From positions 99,857,911-99,921,910 of the forward strand of contig CM022302.1 in NCBI GenBank assembly GCA_011799875.1: a stretch of 64,000 nt of DNA. Direction: 5' to 3'. Every line of letters begins with the position of its first letter. Positions within the stretch are counted from its first letter, which is position 1. Position numbers and translations under genes: made by a program. Shown in pieces: positions 11,801 to 22,090 of this stretch. Below the pieces are notes generated by a model. The model did no database searches. It was given only the letters and a program-made list of their open reading frames with translations, and was not told where the DNA came from. The stretch comes from Thinopyrum elongatum (taxonomy: Eukaryota > Streptophyta > Magnoliopsida > Poales > Poaceae).

Positions 11801-12107
11801 AGGCCAAGACTTTGTACTTAGCTTTGATAGTAATAGTGCTGAGAGCATAGAGTCCAGGGGAGCCAGTGTGGTTCTTCCAGTTTGTAAGAAAGTGTGTGGG
11901 GAGAGAGTGGAGGCTCAGGTAGGCATAGATGGAAACTTGATTCATGTTACAAAAGAGGTAGATGGGGGAGAGGATGAAGTTCAGGGTAAGAGGAGAGGGT
12001 CTGTGGGGGAAGGAAAAGAGGATGGGGTGCCTGCTAAGGTAGCAACCGACCCTGGGGTTGTCGGTCAACTGACGGGCGCATGTGATGTCGCCCGTCAGGA
12101 GCCATGA
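8840..12107 (+). pseudogene. LINE ORF1: DUF4283-like and CCHC zinc-knuckle protein, disrupted
   Basis: ORF1 products of plant L1 elements bind the element RNA. The frame starting near 8840 carries an Ala/Gly-rich N-terminus, then the DUF4283-type region (RVLSPYPVEPKLVVNELRG at about 9256-9312, continuing to 9700) and a zinc knuckle CLCCGILGHTTATFC near 9766-9811 (C-x2-C-x4-H-x5-C). One in-frame TGA at about 9398-9400 interrupts DUF4283. The hAT-like insertion follows, and the frame resumes in phase at 11113 and reaches 11716. The last part, 11868-12107, is in another frame, so at least one indel lies between. The terminal TGA overlaps the ORF2 ATG at 12104, a tight ORF1/ORF2 arrangement. A separate open stretch at 8302-8826 precedes it in a different frame and is probably 5' UTR. 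Confidence 0.82.
10042..11104. mobile_element. Non-autonomous hAT-like DNA transposon (1063 bp)
   Basis: The ends are an 11-bp perfect terminal inverted repeat TCAGGGTGGAC, flanked by an 8-bp direct repeat gctacgtc (10034-10041 and 11105-11112). An 8-bp TSD with CAGGG-like ends is the hAT signature. Both subterminal regions are crowded with GGACCGG/GGTCCG motifs in both orientations (10054-10190 and 10936-11062). No transposase is recognisable inside. The centre (about 10380-10860) has open stretches on both strands that match nothing I know. Element plus one TSD is 1071 bp, a multiple of three, and the LINE ORF1 frame continues in phase across it. Confidence 0.85.
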
Positions 12108-15100
12108 AAATGCTTAGTTGGAACTGTCAAGGGTTGGGTCGGCCTCGTACAGTTCAAGAATTAGTGTGTCTCAATAAGTCATACCGACCCAACGTTATCT
12201 TTCTTTCTGAAACAAGGCAAAATAAAGAATATGTCGAGAGTTTGTGGTACCGGCTGGGAATGAAAAATGTGTTCTCTGTATCAGTTAAAGGCAAAGGTGG
12301 TGGTTTAGCGGTGTTTTGGGATGAGTGCTATTCTGTGGAATTAAACAAGTTTGGTGACCATTTTATTGACATGTATATCTGTAATAGAGATGGCTCGAAA
12401 TGGAGATGTACGTTTGTTTATGGAGAACCAAAGGCGGGTCAAAGGTATGTCATGTGGGAGCTACTGAGACGGGTTAAATCTCTTGGTTCCGACCCTTGGT
12501 TTATGGTGGGTGATTTTAATGACGCTATGTGGCAGCATGAGCACTTTTCCCGCCATAAGAGATCCCCTAAGCTCAGGGCTAATTTCCAGGAGATTCTTTC
12601 TGAATGCAACCTATTTGATTTGGGTTTTCAAGGGTTGCCATGGACGTTTGATAATAAGCAGGAAGGAAACCGTAGTGTGAAGGTGCGACTTGATCGAGCG
12701 GTGGCGTGTCCTCAATGGTCTGCTATTTACCCTCAGTGCATGGTCTCTCATATTATATCTTCCAGGTCAGATCACTGTCCTTTGTTTATTCAGTTGTTGG
12801 GTAACAGGCCTAATGCTCTTTTTAAAAAACATTTGAGATATGAATCTTACTGGGAGCAGGAGAGTATGTCATTGGATGATCAAGTCAGAACTAACTGGAG
12901 TAATAGCACGCAAGTAAGGGATCTGCAGGATGTGGCGTGTAATTTGGATAAATTAATGAACTCCTTGCATTCCTGGAGTCGGATTCACATTGGTTATCTC
13001 CCAAAAAAACTTGAGGCTGCCCGCAAAAGATTACATGTCCTTTTAAAAAGGAATGATAAGGTGGCTATTAGGGAAAGAAAGAAAATTCTTGTGGAAATGG
13101 ATGAGCTTCTTATCAAGGAAGAAATCATGTGGAATCAAGGGTCTTGTATTAACAAGATGATTTTGGGGCATCGTAATACAAATTTCTTTCAGAGAAAGGC
13201 CTCTTGGAGAGCGAAGAAAAATAATATTACTGTCCTCAAGAGGAGTGATGGGAGTCTAACGAAGAATATGGAAGAAATTAAAGGTATCACAAACTCGTTT
13301 TTCCAACATCTGTATACTTGTAACTCTAATGTTGATCCTTCTCTTATTACCCCGATTGTGAAACCGCTCGTCAATGATGAGATGAATGCGGAGCTATGCA
13401 AACCTTTCTCCGAGGAAGAAATCAGTACCGCTCTCTTTCAAATTGGACCGTTAAAGGCTCCAGATTCGGATGGTTTTCCAGCTAGATTTTTCCAAAGAAA
13501 TTGGGGCTTAATAAAGGAGGACATTGTAAGGGCTATTCCGCAATTTTTTGTCTCAAGAGTTATGCCAGAAGGTATCAATGACACCACCATTGTGCTTATC
13601 CCCAAAGTGAAGAACCCCCAGTCCATAAAAGATTTTAGACCGATTAGTTTGTGCAACATCATCTATAAAATTATATCTAAATGTCTGGTGAATAGGCTAA
13701 GGCCTCTCTTGGAGGGTATGATTTCTCCCACTCAGAGCGCTTTTATTCCAGGCCAGTTAATTTATGATAACGTGCTCATTGCTTTTGAATGCATTCATTC
13801 ACTGAGTACGTTAAAAGATTAGCGGGGGGTGTTCTGTGCATATAAGATGGACTTGGCAAAAGCGTACGATAGAGTGGATTGGCAATTTCGCACCAACCTG
13901 GATTAATTGGATTATGACTTGTGTTACATCTGTCAAGTTTTCAGTGCGTTTCAATGGCCAGCTATTGGAACCTTTTTATCCTTCTTGTGGTCTCAGGCAA
14001 GGGGATCCTTTATCACCTTATTTGTTCCTTTTTGTGGCTGAGGCGCTCTCCTTGTTGTTAAAGGATGCTTGTGAGAAAGGTGCTCTTAAAGAGTTTAAGC
14101 TAAGCAGACAAGGTCCAGGTATTTCACATCTTTTGTTTGTGGATGATAGCCTCCCATTTTTCAAGGGGTCCATTGATCAAGCATTAACAATTAATTTTTT
14201 TTGTCGGTTTATGAGAAGGGAACGGGCCAGCTTCTGAGCCCAGATAAGTGCTCCATTAAATTTGGTAAAAAGTGCAGTATGGAGAATCAGGTGTCTATGA
14301 TGGTTATTCTCAATATTACCGCTGAAGGTTTTAAGGATAAGTAGCTTGGATTACCGGTGCCTGAGAGTAGAATGAAGGTTGGGAAATTTCAGGCGACCAA
14401 GGATAAGGTTTTAAAAAGAGCGTCAGATTGGATTGAAAAGTATGCTTCTAGTGGTATAAAGGAATCTCAAATTAAGGGTGTTCTGCAAGCGCTCCCAGTG
14501 TATGCCATGGGACTGTTTAAATTTCCAGTCTCATTATGTGAGGAACTTGCTCAGATTATGAGGAATTTCTGGTGGGGAGACGAAGAGGATAGAAGGAAAA
14601 CACATTGGCTAGCTTGGGATAAACTAACAAGACCAAAAAGTCAGGGCGGCATGGGGTTCCGTGATCTAAGGTTATTTAATCAAGCACTATTAGCTAAGCA
14701 AGCCTCGAGGTTATTAGTGTACCCGGACTCGTTGTGTGCTATGGTTTTGAAGGCAAAATATTATCCCAATGGTCACATACTGGATACGGTTTTCCCACAA
14801 GCCACGTCGGTGAATTGACAGGGTATTATGCATGGATTGGAACTGTTAAAAAAAGGGGTCATATGGAGAGTGGTCGATGACAACAATGTTAACATCTGGA
14901 GAGATAATTGGCTTCCAAGAAATTCGGGCCTAAAAGCTATAGCAAAAAAGAAGCGTACTAGACTGAAATGGGTGTCGGAATTATTCATGAGCGGGACTAA
15001 AACATGGGATGAAAATTTCATTAGGCAGCTATTTTTTCATCATGATGCTGAAGAGATCTTAAATTTACGCATTCAGTCCGTGGGGGAGGGGGATCTTGTT

Positions 15101-16308
15101 GCTTGGCACTATGAAAAAAGTGGTATGTCCTTTGTTAAAAGTGCGTACAAGCTGGCGTTAAATCTCAAGGATTGCAGCGAGGAGACAGGAATTTCCAGCA
15201 GTGAGGTTAATGAGGAAAGAAGAATGTGGGATGTTATTTGGAAGGCTAAAGTCCCGCAAAAAATTAGAATTTTTGCTTGGAGAGCAGCGACCAACAGTTT
15301 GGCGGTACAGGTAAATAGGGTAAACCATCATCAAACGGTCTTGGGTTTGTGCACTATTTGTGGTGTTCAGGATGAGAGTATTTTCCATGCCCTTGTGACA
15401 TGTCCTAAGGCGCGTGCTTTGCGTATCGCCTTGGGGGAAGTGTGGAATAATCCGAGTGAGGAGTTGTTCATATTTACGGGGCCGGACTGGCTCCTCATCC
15501 TGCTTGATCAACTGGGGTCGCCAGTTCGTGAGCAAGTTTATTTATGTTATGGAGAGCTTGGTGAAAGAACATGCGGTGCCCTCATGTTTGGTTTTGGTAA
15601 TTGATGACAATCTCTATGGACTAATGGTTGCCTTGAGTTATATTTGAAGGATTTGTCCATAGGCTTTTCTTGGAGTCCATTTGGTGGTTTCAAGGAGAGT
15701 TTGTGATGACCAAGATGCTATTCAAGGAATTACCTAAAGATTGGTCATGTGAAAGGTTGATCAAGACTAAGTCAAAGAGTGAATCAAGTTGATCAACACA
15801 CAAAGCGTAGAAGATGTACCGAGGGGGACCAAGCGATCCCATGGTATGGTAAGCATTGTCAATTACGCTTTGTGTACTAACCCATAGTCTTCGTGAGAGT
15901 TCTTTGTGGGGTTAGGTTGCGGTGTGCAAGTTCAAGTGGATCATCACGAAGAGATCACATGCTTGAAGCTTGCCGTCCATTGTGGTGGCAATGGACTTGT
16001 GAAGATGAGCCAAAGAGTGGCTCACCCATAGTGGAGTATGGGGGAGCAATCAACTAGTCTTCACCAAGCCAACGGAATCAAGAAAAGTGGTCCAACTTGA
16101 GGAAGTCAAGATCGTCATCATCTAGCTCAAGTGGACTTTGTGCAAGGCAAAGGTTTGCCCTTGATAGATTTTCTCTTTTACCGGTCTCATGGTGGTAGTT
16201 GGGAGACCGGGTTATAGGATCGATTTACCGGTCTCGTATCGTTCGTAGAGAGCTCAAACCATTGCATCCTTGCATCATCTTTATTGGTTCTTGTTTGGTT
16301 CTTCTCCT

Positions 16309-16533
16309 TGTGAGATTTGGAGCTTTTGGTCATTTTCATGACAAGCTCGTGTTCATCGAAAACAAAGTTCACTTGCTTCTTCTATGATGTTTTCGATGTT
16401 GGGGTTTTTGTCGGTTCTCTTTGTGAGTCTTAGAGCTTATGGTCATCTTAATGGCAAGCTTGAGATCATCGAAAACGGAGTTCACATGCATCTTCTATGA
16501 TGTTTTCGATGTTGGAGGTTATGCCGGTTCTTC
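16309..16533. repeat. Tandem duplication of ~112 bp inside the solo LTR
   Basis: Two adjacent copies (about 16309-16417 and 16421-16533) share a segment running from 'agcttatggtcat' through 'cttctatgatgttttcgatg' to the 'ggttctt/ctc' end, with scattered substitutions. Confidence 0.7.
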
Positions 16534-16726
16534 TCTGTTGGAGGTTTCACTCCTCTATAAGCTAGGCATACCTCCCCTGCCTCTTCTTACTATAACCAAC
16601 AAGCTTGAGTTTGCTCAATTCGGAGCTCATTTGCAGAAGTTATGGCAGTTCTGGTTTTATTGTATCCTTCCGTTTATCCGTGTCTTTACAAAATGAAGGC
16701 CTCCAAGTGCTATAGTTCTGTGGCGT

Positions 16727-17214
16727 GCGGTAGTACTGCTCAACGGAGCAGTAGTACCGCAATGGCCCACGATAGTACCGGCCAGGGAAGCGGTAGTACC
16801 GCGATATGCGGTAGTACCGCTCCTCAGGTGCGGTAGTACCGTGGCCTCTAGCCCAGAACACTCGCATGTGCGGAAGTAGGAGCGGAAGTAATTTTTTACA
16901 TCCGCGCCCTACGCGGTAGTACCGCTCCCTGGATGCGGTAGTACCGTGTCGGATTTTTGCACAGATCAAAACTCAGCGGAAGTAGCCACAGATTTAATTT
17001 TATTCGTCCGTGCCTTCCTAGCCTAGTCGAACCCTGCCTTGCGGTAGTACTGCAAGGGCGCGCGGTAGTACCGCTCCGGCGGTTCTACCGCTCGTTGCGT
17101 CAACGCAATAGGGCTTCGTCTAGCCTCTGCCATGGGTGCGGTAGTACCGCACAGGCTGGCGGTAGTACCGCAATGCCTTGCGGTAGTACCGCATGTCTGG
17201 TGCGGTAGTACCGC
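16727..17214. repeat. Array of near-palindromic gcggtagtaccgc motifs
   Basis: About 14 copies of gcggtagtaccgc or close variants occur in under 500 bp, separated by unequal spacers. The motif is inverted-repeat-like (gcggta / taccgc around a central base), so each copy could fold into a hairpin in single-stranded form. It lies inside the solo LTR. Confidence 0.85.
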
Positions 17215-17802
17215 ATGTCGCAGGCTGGTTAAGTGGGTAACGGTTGGATTTGTCTTCTTACTATATAAGGGGGTCTTCTTCCCCAATGGATCTAATTCTT
17301 CGAGCTCGTGTTCTTCCCCCATTGTTGACCTTCTTCGAGCTTGCTTTCTCTCAATCCCTCCATGGATTCTTGCTAGTTTTTGGGGGAAAAGAGAGAGGAG
17401 ATCTAGATCCACATTTCCACCAATCACTTTCTCCTCTATGTGAGGGGAACCCTTTGGATCTAGATCTTGGATTTCTTCGTGTTCTCTTCTTCGTTCTTCC
17501 TCTCATTTTCCTCCCCAGCATTAGTTGCTTCGGTGGGATTTGGGAGAGAAGGACTTGAGCACTCTGTGTGCCCTTGCCATTGCATTTGGTGCATCGGTTT
17601 GAGTTCTCCACGGTGATACGTGGAAGTGAAGTTTGAAAAGCTTATTACTCTTGGGTGTTTGGGCACCCTAGAGCTTGTTCCTCTTGGGTGCCTTGGTGCC
17701 CTAGACGGTTGGTGTTGTTCGGAGCTCAATCATTGTGGTGTAAAGCTCCGGGCAAGCGTCGGGGTCTCCAATTAGGTTGTGGAGATCACCCCGAGCAATT
17801 TG

Positions 17803-17915
17803 ACGGGTACCGGTGACCGCCCCCAAGGGTTGCCAAAGTGTACGAGTTCGGTGACCGCCCCCAAGGGTTGCCATTTGTACGGGTTCGATGACCGCCCTCA
17901 AGGGTCCCTTAGTGG
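17803..17915. repeat. Three tandem copies of a ~37-bp unit
   Basis: Units at about 17803-17842, 17843-17879 and 17880-17915 share ggtgaccgcccccaagggtt with small changes. The third copy is the most diverged. Confidence 0.75.
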
Positions 17916-19045
17916 AATCACGGCATCTTGCATTGTGCGAGGGCGTGAGGAGATTACGGTGGCCCTAGTGGCTTCTTGGGGAGCATTGTGCCTCCACACC
18001 GCTCCAAACGGAGATTAGCATCCGCAAGGGTGTGAACTTCGGGATACATCGTCGTCTCCGCGTGCCTCGGTTATCTCTTATCCGAGCCCTTTACTTATGC
18101 ACTTTACTTTGTGATAGTCATATTGTTTCTTGTCATATATCTTGCTATCACTTAGTTGTCTATCTTGCTTAGCATAAGTTGTTGGTGCACATAGGTGAGC
18201 CTAGTTGTTGTAGGTTTTGTGCATGACAAATTAACCGCTAGGTTTATTCCGCATTTGTTCAAGCCTAAACCGTAATTATTTTAAAGCGCCTATTCACCCC
18301 CCTCTAGGTGACATCCTCGATATTTCACTTGGCACCTGAGGAATGACCTGATTTTTGGAAAAGGGAAAGAATCTGTGACCGCCTCTGTAATCTTCGTGGA
18401 AAATTATTGGAAAACAATCACGACTGCCAACAATTGTGTGCAAGTGGATTTAAGCAAAAAGGGTAAGGGGGTGTTTGGTGACGGGAAGTACGTTAGTCCA
18501 CCAAAAAATGATCGTGCTCTTTGGAAACCTCCGGATCTGGAGTATATTAAGATAAATGTTGATGCTAGCTTCGTGGAGAGTTTAGGATCGGCTAGCGTTG
18601 GGGTTATCATCAGGAATCATCTGGGAGAAGTCCTGGTTTCATCATGGGATTTTATTCGTGTGTGCTCCGGAGTGGACGAAGTGGAACTTCGTGCGTGTCT
18701 TGCCGGGATATACATTGGTATCACTCTTCTCAAACCAATTATTTTGGAAACTGACTGCTCTTTTGCTGCATCTTTTCTTGCAAAAGAAACCTTTGACAGG
18801 TCTCCTTTGGTGGATCTAAAAAAGGAAGCAATCAGCGTTGCTAAGTTTATTAAGGATCTCAAGATTGTTAAGATTGACAGACAGGCTAATATGGCGGCGC
18901 ATGAGATAGCTAAATTTAGTTTTGATAGCAGGTCCGATGATGTGCTTTGTAATACTGTTCCGGCCTGTGTGGCTAACTGTGTAATGAACGATTGTATGAC
19001 TCTTGTTATTTGATCAATATATGGGTGGGGTTTTCAAAAAAAAAA

Positions 19046-19060
19046 TCATAGTGGTGTTTA
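19046..19060. repeat. Right target-site duplication of the plus-strand LINE
   Basis: tcatagtggtgttta immediately follows the A-run of the LINE and pairs with 8234-8248. Confidence 0.65.
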
Positions 19061-19105
19061 CTGTACTGTCCAATGCAAAATCGGAAATCCACGTTTCGTG
19101 AATCC

Positions 19106-22090
19106 TTTTTTTTAAAAACCCCCTCCCATATATTAATTAATTTAGAACATTCATACAATCATCCATTACAACTTTAGCCACGTAGGGCGGAACACTATTA
19201 AGAAGCACACCGTCAGACCTATTATCAAAACTAAACTTCGCAATCTCGTGCGCCACCCTATTGGCCCTTCTGTGAATCTTGGATATCTTGCAATTTATCA
19301 TCATCTTGAAAATACTCAACGCTTCCATCTTGAGATCAACTAGGGAAGACCTATCTCGAGGATCATTTCCAAAAGAAGATGCCACAAAAGAACAATCAGT
19401 TTCTAAAATGATGGGCTTGTGGTGAGTAATACCGATTTACAACCCCGCTAGGGCCGCTCTCAGTTCCGCTTCATCCACGCTATTGCACACCTCAATATGA
19501 TCCCACGACGAAATGATAACCTCGCCAACATAGTTCCTGGCCACCACACCCACACTCACAGCACTCATGGCCTCCACATAACTCGCGTCAACATTAATCT
19601 TAATGTACTCCCTGGCAGGTGGTTGCCAAGCCACAAAATTCTCATGCACATTATTAGTAAAATTTAAACCATCCTCCGTCTCCTTACCTTTGTTGCTAAT
19701 CTCCATCTTCACATTGGAATGACAGGACAAGAAGGATGCCCAATAGTTTTGAATAAAGCTCACAGAGGCAGAGATAGTTTCCTTTCCCTTACCAAAGATC
19801 AAATCATTCCTCGGGTGCCATGCCCTTCAAAACATGAATATAATTTGTTCACGCACTGGTGACCTGACTTGATCCAATAAAATAAGTAATCAATCCGGCC
19901 CAATTTTTTTGAAAAACTCCTCACTTGGTAAATTCCAAACCTCCCTTACCGCCATACGGAGCGCTCGAGCCTTGGGATAGTTTGCCAGAGCATGAAATAC
20001 ACATTCATCTTCAACATTACAAATAGAGCACAACCCAATGGTAGTCTGGTGATGTTTCACTCTATTCACTTGAACCGCTAGACTGTGTGTAGCAGCATGC
20101 CACGCAAAAATTCTAATCTTCTGAGGGACCTGAGCCTTTGAAATAATGTTCCATAGCCTCCTCTCCCCATTTGCAGCACCACTGGAACTCCCTAACCCGA
20201 GATTGGAGTACTTTAGGTTCAGCGCCAGTCTATACGCACTTTTAACTGAGAACATCCCGTTTTTCTCGTAGTGCCAAGCAATAAAATCTCCCTCACCCAA
20301 ATTCATAATACGCAACTTCAGAATTTCTTCTGCATCATGGGGATAAAATAGATGCCTAATAAGATTTTTCATCCCACCTTTTTGAGCCATTTATGAATAA
20401 CTCAGACACATATTTAAGTCTGGTTCTATTCTTTTTTGCAGAGATTTGTAGACCCGTCTCTGTAGGAAGCCAATTATCCCTCCAAATATTTATATTTGCC
20501 CCATCGCAGATCCTCCAAATGACAGCCTTTTTCAGCAGCTCAAGACCATGCATCACACCTTGCCAAGGGGTCGACGTCACTTGAGGGAACACCGTGTCCA
20601 GCAGATGCCCATAAGGATAATATTTTGCTTTCATCAACTTTGCACATAACGAGTCCGAAAAAACCAATAATCGCCAAGCCTATTTCGCCAAAAGCGCTTC
20701 ATTAAATAATCTGATATCTCAGAAGCCCATACGTCCTACTCCTTTGGGGCTCATCATCTTATCCCACGCCAACCAATGTGTTCTCTTCCTATTCTCCTCG
20801 TCACCCCACCAAAAATTCCTAATGATCTGGGATAACTCTTCACAAAGAGAAGCAAGAAATTTAAAAATACCCATGGCATAGACCGGCAGAGCCTGAACGA
20901 CTGACTTAATCTGCAATTCCTTCACTCCGCTGGAAGCATATTTTTCTATCCAGTCTGAAACCCGCTTAAGCGCTTTATCTTTTGTGGACTGAAATTTGTC
21001 GGCCTTCATTCGCCCTCCTGCACCGGTAAACCATGATATGTATCCTCAAAACCATCAGAAGTGATTTTGAGAATCACCAAGATAGACACTTGATCTTCCA
21101 GCCTACACTTCTTACCAAATAAGAGGAAGCATTTATCCGGACTTAATAATTGACCCGTTCCCTCCTCATAAGCTGTGAAAATCCGCTTAATGGCCAGAGC
21201 TTGCTCCAAAGAACCCTTAAAAAATTAGAGGCTGTCATCAGCAAATAATAAATGTGAGATACCTGGAGCATGTCTGTTAATCCAAAAATCCTGGATATCC
21301 CCATTCGCCGTAGCATCATGAAGTAACAATGAAAGGGCCTCAGCTACAAATAGGAACAAGTACGGAGACAAAGGATCTCCTTGCCTGAGACCACATGAAG
21401 GTTGGAAAGAATCTAACATCTGACCATTAAAGCGCACTAAAAATTTTACTGGCGTAACACAGGTCATAATCCATTTAACCCAAACTGGAGCAAAACCATA
21501 TGCATGAAGCATTCTTTCTAAAAACTTCCAGTCCACATGATCATATGCCTTTGCGAGATCCAGCTTGTACGCACAGTATTCACCCCGGCTATCTTTCAGC
21601 GTACTCAACGAATGCATACACTCAAAAGCTATAAGAGCATTATCAGAAATTAATCTTCCAGGGATAAACGCACTTTGAGTAGGAGTGATCATACCATCCA
21701 ACAGGGGTCTCAGTCTATTAACAAGACACTTGGAGATAATTTTATATATGACATTGCATAGACTAATTGGACGTAAATCTTTTATCGACTGTGGGTTCTT
21801 CACTTTAGGAATAAGCACAATAGTTGTATCATTTATCCCTTCTAACATGCATCCTGAGATAAAAAACTTCTGAACAGCACGTACAATATCTTCGTTAAGA
21901 AAACCCCAATTTCTCTGGAAAAATCCAGCCGGAAACCCATCTGGCCCCGGAGCCTTGAGCGGACCGATTTAAAAAAAGAGCATCCCTAATCTCTTGTTCA
22001 GAGAAAGGCTTACAAAGATCCTCATTCATCTCATCATTCACCATAGGTTTCACAAGCGAGATAATATGGGAAGGATTTACATGTTAAGAT
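19106..22090 (-). mobile_element. 5'-truncated L1-type LINE, minus strand
   Basis: A T-run at 19106-19113 is the poly-A tail read on the other strand. Going right come the RNase H-like, zinc-binding and reverse transcriptase parts of ORF2. Similarity to the plus-strand LINE stops near 22090, inside the segment before the RT fingers, so the endonuclease and ORF1 are missing. Such 5' truncation is usual for LINEs. I could not find a convincing TSD. Only about 45 bp separate its tail from the right TSD of the other LINE. Confidence 0.88.
19137..22085 (-). pseudogene. Truncated LINE ORF2 (reverse transcriptase to RNase H), many breaks
   Basis: Read on the minus strand, the order is: an RT N-part (about 22085-21850, with a frameshift at an A/T-run near 21970); RT core 21848-21225 with AKAYDHVDW, CGLRQGDPLSPYLFLFVAE and the catalytic FADD; a stop right after it; 21209-21006 (EGTGQLLSPDKC); 21009-20719; 20667-20356; zinc-binding 20390-19890 (GLCSICNVEDECVFHAL); and RNase H-like 19802-19437 and 19385-19137. 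The last two are in the same frame, separated by a single stop. The protein parallels the plus-strand LINE closely, so the two copies belong to one family. This copy keeps the catalytic FADD but cannot be functional. Confidence 0.88.

Larger units (their letters stand above)
15562..18327 (+). mobile_element. Solo LTR (2766 bp) inside LINE ORF2
   Basis: It begins TGAAAG and ends TTTCA, so the TG...CA ends sit in a short inverted repeat. It is flanked by the 5-bp TSD cttgg (15557-15561 and 18328-18332). The LINE sequence on the two sides becomes continuous, as in the minus-strand sister LINE at about 19.8 kb, once the element and one TSD are left out. No gag or pol sequence, PBS or second LTR is present, so I read it as a solo LTR from LTR-LTR recombination. 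Its interior holds three local tandem repeats, listed separately. The retrotransposon superfamily cannot be told from the LTR alone. Confidence 0.85.
12104..19013 (+). pseudogene. LINE ORF2: endonuclease, reverse transcriptase, zinc-binding and RNase H-like domains, disrupted
   Basis: ORF2 nicks the target DNA and copies the LINE RNA at the nick. The endonuclease is complete, with the APE-like residues N7, E36 (LSETR), Y106, D137/N139 (MVGDFND) and D223/H224 (RSDHCP). The reverse transcriptase follows (DFRPISLCNIIYKIISK, later LRQGDPLSPYLFLF), then a zinc-binding region (GLCTICGVQDESIFH... near 15345) and an RNase H-like domain (18375-19013, KINVDASFVES). Damage: TAG at 13820-13822; a deletion with frameshift just after DRVDW near 13880; a second shift near 14210 that returns to the first frame; TAG at about 14341; TGA at about 14816; a 1-nt shift near 15530; and the LTR insertion at 15562. 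The catalytic box reads FVDD where the sister copy at 21.2 kb has FADD. Confidence 0.9.
8249..19045 (+). mobile_element. L1-type LINE, full-length but decayed, with two nested insertions
   Basis: The order is 5' untranslated region, ORF1 (nucleic-acid-binding, zinc knuckle), ORF2 (endonuclease, reverse transcriptase, zinc-binding and RNase H-like domains), stop at 19011-19013, and a short 3' tail ending in an A-run at 19036-19045. A hAT-like element (10042-11104) and a solo LTR (15562-18327) are inserted. Without them the LINE is about 7 kb, normal for a full-length plant L1. The nonsense changes noted are mostly single transitions. Confidence 0.9.

Noticed and set aside
16727..17214. CRISPR-like array
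   Set aside because: The repeated motif is 13 bp with unequal spacers inside a plant LTR. Unit length, spacer pattern and genome context do not fit CRISPR.
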